From assembly GCA_965277075.1 (NCBI GenBank), contig OZ255707.1, forward strand, positions 2,914,001 through 2,978,000: a stretch of DNA of 64,000 bases. Reading direction: 5' to 3'. Position 1 is the first letter of the stretch. The number at the start of each line of letters is the position of its first letter. Origin of the DNA: Lustribacter sp965277075 (GTDB lineage: Bacteria > Vulcanimicrobiota > Vulcanimicrobiia > Vulcanimicrobiales > Vulcanimicrobiaceae). Under the pieces are notes generated by a model. The model made no database searches, was not told where the DNA came from, and saw only the letters and a list, made by a program, of their open reading frames with translations. A program made the translations under genes and the position numbers. Shown here piece after piece: positions 25,452-33,262 of the stretch.

Positions 25452-25465
25452 CAAACGCCTGTTCG
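25452..25465 (-). promoter_or_regulatory. LexA box upstream of the LysM gene
   Basis: On the minus strand the site reads CGAACAGGCGTTTG, matching the Gram-positive SOS consensus CGAAC-R-N-R-Y-GTTYG at every defined position. It lies just downstream of the promoter's expected start and 26 bases from the LysM ATG, a position where LexA would block transcription. Confidence 0.8.
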
Positions 25466-25473
25466 TCCCCCAC

Positions 25474-25502
25474 ATAGTAGCATCGGTCTGTACAAGCGTC
25501 AA
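25474..25502 (-). promoter_or_regulatory. Sigma-70-like promoter of the LysM gene
   Basis: TTGACG (25502-25497), 17 bases, TACTAT (25479-25474) on the minus strand, with TG one base before the -10 (extended -10). The start point would fall near 25467, immediately before the LexA box at 25452-25465. Confidence 0.7.
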
Positions 25503-25510
25503 GACGTCGT

Positions 25511-25524
25511 CGAACATATGTTTG
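25511..25524 (+). promoter_or_regulatory. LexA box upstream of lexA
   Basis: CGAACATATGTTTG matches CGAAC-R-N-R-Y-GTTYG in full. Its right end overlaps a weak -35 (TTGCAT, 25522-25527), which pairs with TAGCAT at 25546-25551 (18-base spacer). A 14-base palindrome, TAGCATCGATGCTA (25546-25559), covers the -10. Autoregulation of lexA follows from the site. Confidence 0.82.
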
Positions 25525-25654
25525 CATTTTTCGGGTCGAACGTGCTAGCATCGATGCTAATGAGGGCAGCGTATCTGTGCGCTGTGCCTACTGGGTGGCA
25601 CGCCGGTCGCCGGATATGATCGAAAGCCGGCCGTTCGCCCGCACGGGAGGAAAC

Positions 25655-26284
25655 ATGACCGAACGGGGGACGACCGAGAAGCAGCAACGCATCCTCGACG
25701 TGATCCGCGATTTCACGGCACAGATGGGCTATCCGCCGTCCGTCCGCGAGATCGGCGAACGCGTCGGGCTTTCGTCGTCGTCGACGGTACAGTCGCACCT
25801 CAAGACGCTCGAGCGGCACGGGCTCCTGCGGCGCGACCCGACGAAGCCGCGCGCGCTCGTTCCGTCCGATATGGTGCTGCGCGCGGTGCCGGCACCGGAC
25901 GATCGGCCCGATAGCGTCGCGCTCCCGGTGCTCGGCCGGGTTGCCGCGGGCGTGCCCATCACAGCCGCCGAGAATCTCGAGGACACGTTCGTTCTGCCGG
26001 CGAGTTTCGTGAAGCGCAGCGGCGCGTTCATGTTGCGCGTCAAGGGCGACTCGATGATCGAAGCGGCAATTCTCGACGGCGATTTGATCGTCGTCGACCC
26101 GCGGCCCGATGCGGAGAACGGCGAAATCGTCGTTGCGATGATCGACGGCGAGGCGACGGTCAAACGTTTCTATCGAGAAGCGGGGCGCGTGCGGTTGCAG
26201 CCGGAGAATCGCGACATGGAGCCAATCTACGCCGACGATGTCACGGTCGTCGGACGCGTCGAGGCAGTCGTCAGACGACTCTAG
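25655..26284 (+). CDS. lexA: LexA SOS repressor
   Basis: Represses SOS genes and self-cleaves on RecA filaments, 209 residues. The N-terminal winged helix is TEKQQRILDVIRDF ... YPPSVREIGERVGLSSSSTVQSHLKTLE. Cleavage site Ala98-Gly99 (RVAAGVP); catalytic Ser133 in KGDSMIEAAI and Lys170 in GEATVKRF. All key residues are present, so autoproteolysis should work. I chose the ATG at 25655 because GGGAGG precedes it by four bases. Two LexA boxes stand upstream, one for this gene and one for the divergent LysM gene. Confidence 0.97.
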   Translation: MTERGTTEKQQRILDVIRDFTAQMGYPPSVREIGERVGLSSSSTVQSHLKTLERHGLLRRDPTKPRALVPSDMVLRAVPAPDDRPDSVALPVLGRVAAGVPITAAENLEDTFVLPASFVKRSGAFMLRVKGDSMIEAAILDGDLIVVDPRPDAENGEIVVAMIDGEATVKRFYREAGRVRLQPENRDMEPIYADDVTVVGRVEAVVRRL

Positions 26285-27458
26285 CCTGCCTGCGGGCTTC
26301 GGGGCGGTTCATTGGATCGAGCGGCACGTCGGTCCGTTTGCCGAACGCTTCGGCAACGCGCCGGCGGTTCGCGCATTGCGCGAAGCGCTGCCGATCAGCT
26401 TCATCGGGCTGCTGCTGGCATTAGCCGTCATCGTCGCGTTCGTCGAACGCGGCTCGTTCGTCGACCGGTTGCGAGCGAGCATACCGGGCTCGTTCGCGGT
26501 GATGTCGATCGCGCTCGTCGTCGTCCTCTCGCTGCGGCTCGCGTTGCGCTTTCGCTACTTGCTCGCACCGACGATCGGCGCGTCGATTCTTGCCTTCGCG
26601 TTTGCGCTGCCTCGCGAGTCGATGCGATCCTTTGCGAATTTCGCGACGATTCTCGGAACCTCGGGGCTGTTCACGGCCATTGTGTGTTGTCTTGGAACCG
26701 CCGGCGCGATCGGATTGATGCGACGCCGTTTCCCGGGCGACAAAGGCGTCGTGCTCGGCGCGCTCGCCGTGTGGATCGCATCGTACGGACTTTATGCGCT
26801 GCATCTCTCGATCGGTGCCGCGTTAGCGGCGCTGATCACGCCGCTCGGAACGCTGGGCGATAGCTTTACCGCGCTCGCGATCATTACGGGAATCGAGGCG
26901 CTGCTGTGGCTGTTCGGCATCCACGGGCCGGCGCTCTTGGCCGCGCTGGTACTGCCGGTCTACCTGAACATGCAGTTTGCGAATACGTCGGCGTACGCGC
27001 ATCACGAAGCGCTGCCGCACATCGTCGTCGTCTCGACGTTCCTTTTCGTGTTTCCGGGCGGCGCGGGGGCGACGCTGCCGCTCGTTGTTTTGCTCCTGCG
27101 CAGTCGCGTCCCGCGGTTGCGCGCGTTCGCCTACGCGACGATCGTCCCGTCCCTCATCAACACGAACGAACCGGTCATGTTCGGCTTGCCGCTCGTCTAC
27201 AACCCGATCCTCGGCATTCCGTACCTGCTCGCGCCGCTGGTGCTCGCCGGAACGACGTATCTGTCGCTCGCGCTCGGCTGGGTCCGCGCACCGGTCTACT
27301 ACATGCCGTCGACCGTACCGATCTTTCTCAACACGTTTCTCGCTACGCTCGATTGGCGCTCGCTGATTCTCGTGCTCGTGAACCTGGCTATTGCCGGCGC
27401 GATCTATTTCCCGTTCGTGCGCATGTACGAGCGGATCGAGTTGCAGAAGCTCCCGTGA
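26238..27458 (+). CDS. Orphan PTS EIIC-like permease (cellobiose/lactose family)
   Basis: 406 residues, about ten membrane helices. Family hallmarks: LFGIHGPALLAALVLP (GIHG) and TNEPVMFGLPLVYNPILGIPYLLAPL, the substrate-site loop of CelB/LacE-type EIIC domains. No EIIA, EIIB, HPr or EI gene occurs in the window, so either partners are elsewhere or it works as a facilitator without phosphorylation. The ATG at 26238 lies inside lexA (47-base overlap); a start nearer 26290 is possible. The next gene overlaps by GTGA. Confidence 0.75.
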   Translation: MSRSSDASRQSSDDSSLPAGFGAVHWIERHVGPFAERFGNAPAVRALREALPISFIGLLLALAVIVAFVERGSFVDRLRASIPGSFAVMSIALVVVLSLRLALRFRYLLAPTIGASILAFAFALPRESMRSFANFATILGTSGLFTAIVCCLGTAGAIGLMRRRFPGDKGVVLGALAVWIASYGLYALHLSIGAALAALITPLGTLGDSFTALAIITGIEALLWLFGIHGPALLAALVLPVYLNMQFANTSAYAHHEALPHIVVVSTFLFVFPGGAGATLPLVVLLLRSRVPRLRAFAYATIVPSLINTNEPVMFGLPLVYNPILGIPYLLAPLVLAGTTYLSLALGWVRAPVYYMPSTVPIFLNTFLATLDWRSLILVLVNLAIAGAIYFPFVRMYERIELQKLP

Positions 27459-28726
27459 TCGACGCGATCGTCGGTTCGCGCGCGATCGATCGGCGCGTGC
27501 GTGCTGCGGCGGAATTCGCGTTGCCGCGGCTCGCCGCAGCCGACCCGCGTCGCCCGGCCATCCGTATGCGCGTCATCGATGCGTTTCTCGCGGAAGGCAT
27601 CGTTGAGAGCGACCTCGGCGGAACGACCGGTTACGGCTACGACGATCCCGCGCGCGATCGCTTCGAATCGTTGCTCGCGCGCATCTTTCACGCAGAACGC
27701 GTGCTCGCACGGCTCTCGATCGTGAGCGGCACGCACGCGATCGTCGCGGCGCTCGAGGCGCTCGTTCTTCCCGGTGCGCACATCCTTGCGGTCAACGGTG
27801 CGCCGTACGATACGTTGCGCTACGCGCTCGTCGATGCGCCGTATTCGCTCGTCGCGCGCGGTGCACGGTATCGTGAGATCGCGCGCACGATTTCGGGCGA
27901 AACCGATCTCGTCGCGTTGGCCGCTACGCTGCGCGCGGGACCCCCTTCGGTCGCGTTCGTGCAACGTTCGCGCGGCTACGCCGCACGCCGCTCGCTTACG
28001 ATCGACGCGATCGCGGCCATCGTCGAGGTCGTACACGCGAACGCGCCGCAGACGGTCGTCTTCGTCGACAATTGCTACGGCGAACTCGTCGAGGAACGTG
28101 AGCCGCTCGAAGTCGGCGCGGACGTCATGGCCGGCTCGCTGATCAAGAATGTCGGCGGCGGACTCGCGCCGACCGGCGGGTACATCGCCGGCCGCGCCGA
28201 TCTGATCGAGCGAATCGCCGCGCGCGTCTTCGCGCCGGGAATCGGTGCCGGCCTGGGCCCGATGCTCGGTCTCGGACGAACGCTCGTACAGGGTCTGTTC
28301 TACGCGCCGCTCGTTATCGGTGAGACGTTGCGCGGGCTCGACTTTGCCGCGGCCCTCTTTGCGCAGCTCGGCTACGACGTCGACCCGTTACCCGGGGAGT
28401 TGCGCACCGATATCGTGCAAGCGATTGGGCTCGGCTCACGCGAGCGCTTGATCGCCTTTGCCCGAGGGTTGCAGCGCGCGTTGCCGATCAATGCGCGGTT
28501 CGCGCCGGAACCGGGACCCGTTCCCGGCTACGTCGACGCGGTGATCATGTCGAGCGGCTCGTTCGTGAGCGGTTCGACAATCGACCTTTCATGCGATGCG
28601 CCGTTGCGTGCACCGTGGCACGTCTATTTGCAGGGCGGCATCGTTGCCGAGCACGTTGCGCTCGGCGCGATCCTCGCCGCTGACGCCGTTCAGACCTCCG
28701 GAACGTCCTCGCCCATGAAGCCATAG
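27455..28726 (+). CDS. PLP-dependent lyase of the methionine gamma-lyase/'aluminium resistance' family (YnbB-like)
   Basis: 423 residues, fold type I PLP enzyme. FVDNCYGELVEEREPLEVGADVMAGSLIKNVGGGLAPTGGYIAG includes the Schiff-base Lys (SLIKN) and the Asp that binds the pyridine ring; SGTHAIVAALEALVLPG marks the cofactor-phosphate region. The family is often called aluminium resistance protein, although its reaction is unproven; C-S lyase activity is likely. Its GTG overlaps the permease stop, and the last 37 bases overlap a convergent small gene. In Bacillus, ynbB also lies in the wider lexA region. Confidence 0.82.
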   Translation: MIDAIVGSRAIDRRVRAAAEFALPRLAAADPRRPAIRMRVIDAFLAEGIVESDLGGTTGYGYDDPARDRFESLLARIFHAERVLARLSIVSGTHAIVAALEALVLPGAHILAVNGAPYDTLRYALVDAPYSLVARGARYREIARTISGETDLVALAATLRAGPPSVAFVQRSRGYAARRSLTIDAIAAIVEVVHANAPQTVVFVDNCYGELVEEREPLEVGADVMAGSLIKNVGGGLAPTGGYIAGRADLIERIAARVFAPGIGAGLGPMLGLGRTLVQGLFYAPLVIGETLRGLDFAAALFAQLGYDVDPLPGELRTDIVQAIGLGSRERLIAFARGLQRALPINARFAPEPGPVPGYVDAVIMSSGSFVSGSTIDLSCDAPLRAPWHVYLQGGIVAEHVALGAILAADAVQTSGTSSPMKP

Positions 28727-28893
28727 AAGAAATACGTGACGCCGTCGTCGGTATCCAGCGCAATCCGTGTTTCCTCGACGCGCAGGTCGGTGATCGTGCG
28801 GCCCACCAGCCGGTGGAGGAGAGAGCGAGCCTGCATCAACTCCGCTTCGCGAAGCGTATCGGACTCGATGTGTTCGCCGAGATCGTCTGTCAT
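28690..28893 (-). CDS. Small conserved-looking hypothetical protein
   Basis: 67 residues: an acidic N-terminus, a helix (TLREAELMQARSLLHRLVG), then a beta-rich tail (TITDLRVEETRIALDTDDGVTYFFYGFMGEDVPEV). No family recognised. It runs against the lyase gene (37-base overlap) and is divergent from the FHA gene. The balanced amino-acid make-up suggests a real gene; the Shine-Dalgarno is weak. Confidence 0.55.
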   Translation of the reverse strand: MTDDLGEHIESDTLREAELMQARSLLHRLVGRTITDLRVEETRIALDTDDGVTYFFYGFMGEDVPEV

Positions 28894-28948
28894 CGTTCGT
28901 TTCTATCGGAAAGGACCGTGCGCCGCAAGCGGGCGAAGGCGGACCGTG

Positions 28949-29242
28949 ATGTATGTCCTCGAAGTGATGAGCGGTCCGCTCGACGGTAAAACGTGGTCGT
29001 TCGATCACGAAATCACCATCGGACGCGACGACGCCATTGCGGGTGCCTGCATCACTATCGATCGGTATATATCCCGAAAACACGCCCGTCTGTACGAAGA
29101 AGCGGGATATTTGCGGCTTGCTGATCTGGCCAGCCGTAACGGGACGCGTATCGAGGGCCGTCCGGTCGCTACGCCGGAAACGATCGCGGTCGGCCAAGCG
29201 TTCACGGTCGGCCGCACGACTTTACGCGTCATCGTCGAGTAA
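28949..29242 (+). CDS. FHA-domain protein
   Basis: 97 residues, essentially one forkhead-associated domain that binds phosphothreonine peptides. ITIGRDD, ITIDRYISRKHARLYEE (Arg and Ser-x2-His), LRLADLASRNGTRIEGRPV with the NGT loop, and a final GRTTLRVIVE. No other domain is attached, so it must act through a partner Ser/Thr kinase substrate, none of which is in the window. The start is ATG 28949 or GTG 28946. It overlaps panC by one base (TAATG). Confidence 0.85.
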   Translation: MYVLEVMSGPLDGKTWSFDHEITIGRDDAIAGACITIDRYISRKHARLYEEAGYLRLADLASRNGTRIEGRPVATPETIAVGQAFTVGRTTLRVIVE

Positions 29243-30126
29243 TGGACACCGTACGCACGATCGCCGAGGCCGCCGTTACCGCACGGCGCTTACCGGGTCC
29301 GCTCGGGCTCGTGCCGACGATGGGCGCATTGCACGGCGGTCACCTCGCACTCGTCGAGCGTGCCCGCGAGACGAGCACGTCGGTCATGGCGACGATTTTC
29401 GTTAATCCGCTGCAATTCGGTCCGAACGAGGATTTCGCCAAGTATCCGCGTGCGTTTCCGGCCGACGCGGAGCGACTCGAAGCCGCCGGGGTCGACCTGC
29501 TCTTCGCACCGAGCGTCGAGGAGATGTATCCGCGCGGGTTCGATACGTCGATCGTTCCGGGCTCGATCGCGACGCGTTACGACGGTGCCTTGCGCCCCGG
29601 CCATTTTCGTGGCGTGGCGACGGTGTGCACGAAGCTGTTCAGTATTTCCGGCGCCCAACGCGCATTCTTCGGCGCCAAAGACGCGCAACAAGTCGCGGTG
29701 CTGCGGCAAGTCGTGCGCGATCTGTGTCTGCCGGTCGAGATCGACGTCGTTCCGACACAACGTGACGATGACGGCCTCGCGCTCTCGAGCCGCAATGCCT
29801 ATCTTTCGAGCGCCGAACGCGCGGCCGCTCCGGGACTCTACGGCGCGCTGCGCGCGATGACGAACGCGGTTGCCCGCGGCGAGGTCGACCGGAATCGCAT
29901 CATCGCTGCGGGCCGCATCAAAATTCGAATGCCGCTGCGCGAAGCGTATCTCGACGTCGTCGACGCCGACACATTCGCGCCCGTCGACGCCGCCGCGCGC
30001 AGCGGCCCGCGAACGTTGCTCGCAATCGGAAGCGTCTGGATCGGACAAACGCGGCTGATCGACAACGTGCCGTTTTCCGTCGCACCGCAGCCGGCCGCGA
30101 CGGCGCCGGTCGGCCTCACCGGATGA
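29242..30126 (+). CDS. panC: Pantothenate synthetase
   Basis: Joins pantoate and beta-alanine with ATP, 294 residues. LVPTMGALHGGHLALV (the HIGH-like motif), TIFVNPLQFGPNEDFAKYPR, FRGVATVCTKLF, FFGAKDAQQVAVLRQVVRDL, and the KMSKS-like DGLALSSRNAYLS. Full length. First enzyme of a compact CoA-biosynthesis run, with coaBC overlapping by four bases and coaX after it. Confidence 0.96.
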   Translation: MDTVRTIAEAAVTARRLPGPLGLVPTMGALHGGHLALVERARETSTSVMATIFVNPLQFGPNEDFAKYPRAFPADAERLEAAGVDLLFAPSVEEMYPRGFDTSIVPGSIATRYDGALRPGHFRGVATVCTKLFSISGAQRAFFGAKDAQQVAVLRQVVRDLCLPVEIDVVPTQRDDDGLALSSRNAYLSSAERAAAPGLYGALRAMTNAVARGEVDRNRIIAAGRIKIRMPLREAYLDVVDADTFAPVDAAARSGPRTLLAIGSVWIGQTRLIDNVPFSVAPQPAATAPVGLTG

Positions 30127-31313
30127 GCATCGCGCGAATTTTGCTTGGCGTCAGCGGCGGAATTGCGGCGTATAAAGCCGCATCGCTGGCCAGCCGGCTC
30201 GTGCAAAACGGCGCGCAGCTCGATGTGATTCTTACCGCCGACGCGCAGCGGTTCATCGGTGAGGCGACGTTCGCCGCGCTCGCGCAGCGGCCGGTCTGGA
30301 CCTCACTTTGGGAGCGGACCGAAGCGATTCCGCACATCCGTCTCGCCCGCGAGAATGATGTCTTCGCGATCGTCCCGGCGACCGCAAACGTGATCGCGAA
30401 ACTCGCGCACGGGATCGCCGATGATCTGCTGACCAATGCCGCTTTGGCCGCACGCATTCCGCTGATCGTCGCGCCCGCGATGAACTCCGCGATGCTCGAG
30501 CATCCCGCGACGGCGGAAAATCTCCGGACGCTCGTCGCACGCGGCGTCACGGTCGTTCCGCCGGAGGTCGGCTTTCTCGCCGAACGCGAATCGGGTGCCG
30601 GCCGCCTCGCGGCGGAACCGGCGATCGTGGCCGCAATCGAAGCCGTAATCGCGCGAACGCGCGACCTGATCGGTGAACGCGTGCTGATCACCGCCGGGCC
30701 GACGCGCGAAGCGCTCGACCCCGTGCGCTTTCTTTCCAACGCGTCCACGGGCACGATGGGCATCGAACTTGCGCGTGAAGCGCTCGCGCGCGGTGCGCAG
30801 GTCGACCTGATTCTCGGGCCGACGCTTCTCGCACCGCCGGAGGGTGCCGACGTCGTGCGCGTCACGACCGCGGCCGATATGGCTGCCGCGACGCTCGAGC
30901 GCGCACCGCGCGCGACGATTGCGATCGCGACCGCAGCCGTCGCCGACTGGCGTCCCGCTCACGTGAGCGCGACCAAGGTGAAGAAGAACGACGCGGCCGC
31001 ATCGATCGTGCTCGAACGCACGACCGACATTCTCGCCGAACTCGGCGCGCGGCGAAACGGAACGTTTCTGGTCGGCTTTGCGGCCGAAACGGAGGCGCAC
31101 GAAGCCAACGCGCGCGAGAAACTCGAGCGCAAGCGACTCGACGTCATCGCGGTCAACGACGTCGCGGCCGACGGCGGCTTCGGGACCGGTGACAACGCGT
31201 TGACCGTGTTGTGGGGAACGGCCGGCCGGCGCGTTCTCGAACGTGCGTCGAAGCGCGAATTGGCGGCCCGTCTGTGGGATACGCTCGTCGAGCTTCGAAT
31301 CGCGCGCGACTGA
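30123..31313 (+). CDS. coaBC: Bifunctional phosphopantothenoylcysteine synthetase/decarboxylase
   Basis: Makes 4'-phosphopantothenoyl-cysteine and decarboxylates it, 396 residues. The N-terminal flavoprotein half (CoaC, about 1-180) has GVSGGIAAYKAASLASRL, the active-site His in AIPHIRLA, and APAMNSAMLEHPAT. The C-terminal half (CoaB) has VLITAGPTREALDPVRFLSNASTGTMGIELA and LVGFAAETEAHE. Both halves look complete. ATGA overlap with panC; coaX starts two bases after its stop. Confidence 0.96.
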   Translation: MSIARILLGVSGGIAAYKAASLASRLVQNGAQLDVILTADAQRFIGEATFAALAQRPVWTSLWERTEAIPHIRLARENDVFAIVPATANVIAKLAHGIADDLLTNAALAARIPLIVAPAMNSAMLEHPATAENLRTLVARGVTVVPPEVGFLAERESGAGRLAAEPAIVAAIEAVIARTRDLIGERVLITAGPTREALDPVRFLSNASTGTMGIELAREALARGAQVDLILGPTLLAPPEGADVVRVTTAADMAAATLERAPRATIAIATAAVADWRPAHVSATKVKKNDAAASIVLERTTDILAELGARRNGTFLVGFAAETEAHEANAREKLERKRLDVIAVNDVAADGGFGTGDNALTVLWGTAGRRVLERASKRELAARLWDTLVELRIARD

Positions 31314-31314
31314 G

Positions 31315-32085
31315 GTGCTGCTCGCGATCGACGTCGGCAACACCGAGACGAAACTCGGCGCGTTCGATGCGTCGGGTGCCCTGGCCGGCACGTGGCGCAT
31401 GACGACGGCGCGTCGCCGAACGGCTGACGAATACGGCGTCCTGTTCTCGTCGTTTTTTTCAATCGCGCATTTTCCGATCGCGGATGTCGCTGCGATCGTC
31501 GTCGGTTCCGTCGTGCCGGTGATCGATCGGCCGCTCTTCGACGGCTGCGAAAAGTATTTCGGCGTGCTGCCGATCGCGTTCACGGCGGCGACGCAGACGA
31601 TCATCGAGGTGCGCACGGACCGGCCGGCCGACGTCGGCGCCGATCTGGTCGCCGCTGCCATCGCGACGCGTGAACTCGTCGGCTCGCCCGCGATCGCGAT
31701 CAACTTCGGGACAGCCACGACGTACGGTGCGATCGATGCCGATGGTGCGTACGCGGGCGTTGCCATTGCACCCGGCTTACAAGTCGGTCTCGATGCGCTC
31801 GTCGGACGGACGGCAAAGTTACCTCAAGTCGCCCTGCACGCTCCCGGACGCGCGGTCGGGCGCGATACGGTCAGCGCAATTCAAGCGGGAATCGTGTACG
31901 GCACGATCGGCGCGACGGAGGCCCTCGTCGCGCAAATCCGCACGGAAATCGGCACGCACGCGCGCGTGATCGCGTCGGGCGGTTTGGCCGGTGTGATTGC
32001 CAAGGAGACGCCGGTCATCGAGCGCGTCGAGCCGCATCTCGTGCTCTACGGCTTACGCGTGCATTACCATTCGCTGCGCAGGTGA
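31315..32085 (+). CDS. coaX: Type III pantothenate kinase
   Basis: Phosphorylates pantothenate, 256 residues, ASKHA fold. LLAIDVGNTETKLGAFD (phosphate 1), TDRPADVGADLVAAAIA (DRxxNRVAAA-like, with Ala-Asp variation), INFGTATTYGAID (phosphate 2), APGLQVGLDALVGRTAKLP, and VIASGGLAGVIAKETP. GTG start at 31315. Completes pantothenate-to-phosphopantetheine steps with panC and coaBC in one operon. Confidence 0.93.
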   Translation: MLLAIDVGNTETKLGAFDASGALAGTWRMTTARRRTADEYGVLFSSFFSIAHFPIADVAAIVVGSVVPVIDRPLFDGCEKYFGVLPIAFTAATQTIIEVRTDRPADVGADLVAAAIATRELVGSPAIAINFGTATTYGAIDADGAYAGVAIAPGLQVGLDALVGRTAKLPQVALHAPGRAVGRDTVSAIQAGIVYGTIGATEALVAQIRTEIGTHARVIASGGLAGVIAKETPVIERVEPHLVLYGLRVHYHSLRR

Positions 32086-32097
32086 GCGCAGCCCGAA

Positions 32098-32628
32098 CTA
32101 CGCGAACAGCGCGCCGGCAACGGCGGCACCGAGGCACCACCACAGCGGACTGATGTCGAACACCAGCGACGCGAGGAAAACGACGCCGGTGATCGCGCCG
32201 AGCAGAAACGCGTGGTCGGTCGTAGCGGCGACCACGATGCCGGCGGCGATCCAGAGTCCGCCGGTGACCGGACGAAACGACCGGCGCACGACCTGCAATG
32301 TCGCGTTCTCGTGACGGTGCAGCACGCGGCCGACGATGAACGTCAAGGTCATCGGTAAGACGAGAAATGCCGCCAGCGAGACGACGGCACCGGGCCACGC
32401 CGCGATACGCCAGCCGACGAGCGGGACCAGCAAGAAGTTCGGTCCGGGGGCCGCTTGCGAAATCGCGAGCATTTCGGCAAACGCGTGGTCGTCGAGCTGA
32501 TGCAGCCGGCCGACGAATTCTTGGTGCATCTGGGGGATGATCACGCTCACGCCCGCGCCGATCGTGAAAAGCGAGAGCACCGCGAACCGCCAAGCGAGGC
32601 CGAGGAGCAGCGGAATCGAGACGCTCAC
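32098..32628 (-). CDS. chrA: Chromate transporter, half-size subunit 2
   Basis: 176 residues, five or six membrane helices, a single ChrA (CHR) domain. LSLFTIGAGVSVIIPQMHQEFV, AEMLAISQAAPGPNFLLVPLVGWRIA carries the PGP motif of the family, then VGRVLHRHENATLQVVRRSF. The GTG at 32628 overlaps the stop of the other half (GTGA). Short CHR proteins work as a pair in place of the fused double-domain ChrA, as an antiparallel dimer. Confidence 0.85.
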   Translation of the reverse strand: MSVSIPLLLGLAWRFAVLSLFTIGAGVSVIIPQMHQEFVGRLHQLDDHAFAEMLAISQAAPGPNFLLVPLVGWRIAAWPGAVVSLAAFLVLPMTLTFIVGRVLHRHENATLQVVRRSFRPVTGGLWIAAGIVVAATTDHAFLLGAITGVVFLASLVFDISPLWWCLGAAVAGALFA

Positions 32629-33218
32629 GCGGCGCTCGCCGACCGGCGATGGATACGGCGTTCGACAACGACGCTCAGCGCGACGAGGAGAACGACCGCA
32701 TACGGGATCCACAGATGCAATCCGGCGACGAGCACGATGCCGAGCGCGCTGATCGAAACGCGCGCGCAGCGCAGCACGAGCGGCACGTCCGCGACGGTGT
32801 CGTTCCACAAGAGGGCGACGAGCCGCGTGCCGTTCGAGAGAAAAATGCCGGCCACCGCGGCGGTCACGGCGACTTCCGCAGCGGCAAAGCGTGCGTTCGT
32901 CGCAGATATCGCGGTCGCGGCCGACGCCAGCAGGACGGCGAGGATCAGCGAGGGGATGCACAACCCGGCGACGGCGGCGAGCGATCCGAGCGGTCCCGCG
33001 AACCGGTCGCCGAGCATCACGGCGACGTTCACGACGGTCGCACCGGGCAGGGCCTGGCTCACCCCGAAGAGTTCGGCCAGCTCGTGTTCGTCGAGCCATT
33101 TCCGCTGCTTGACGACGACGTGGCGGAGCGGTCCGGCGGCGCCGCCGACGCTGGTCAGTCCGATATTCATGAAGCCCACGGCGAGCGCGAGCGGAGACGG
33201 TGCGGGGCGTTCGTTCAC
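32625..33218 (-). CDS. chrA: Chromate transporter, half-size subunit 1
   Basis: About 197 residues from the GTG at 33218; an in-frame upstream extension to 33278 would run into the dusB promoter. Single CHR domain: VGFMNIGLTSVGGAAGPLRHVVV, ELFGVSQALPGATVVNVAVMLGDRFAG (the PG-A motif), and helices to 195. Partner of the downstream half. In this family the exported anion is chromate or possibly sulfate-like; the real substrate is not shown. Confidence 0.83.
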   Translation of the reverse strand: MNERPAPSPLALAVGFMNIGLTSVGGAAGPLRHVVVKQRKWLDEHELAELFGVSQALPGATVVNVAVMLGDRFAGPLGSLAAVAGLCIPSLILAVLLASAATAISATNARFAAAEVAVTAAVAGIFLSNGTRLVALLWNDTVADVPLVLRCARVSISALGIVLVAGLHLWIPYAVVLLVALSVVVERRIHRRSASAA

Positions 33219-33244
33219 GACCCGTCGCGCTTCGCCGTTCCCGT

Positions 33245-33254
33245 GTGGTACACT
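33245..33254 (+). promoter_or_regulatory. Extended -10 element upstream of dusB
   Basis: TGTGGTACACT: an extended -10 (TG-G-TACACT, hexamer at 33249-33254) with eight bases to the GTG of dusB at 33263. The element GTGTGGTAC and the gap match those before mfd. No -35 hexamer is seen. A leaderless dusB transcript is predicted. Confidence 0.45.
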
Positions 33255-33262
33255 CTGCGCTT

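Noticed and set aside
26906..27454. N-terminal extension of the PLP lyase into the permease gene
   Set aside because: The extended part is an off-frame reading of the permease; homology starts after the GTG at 27455.
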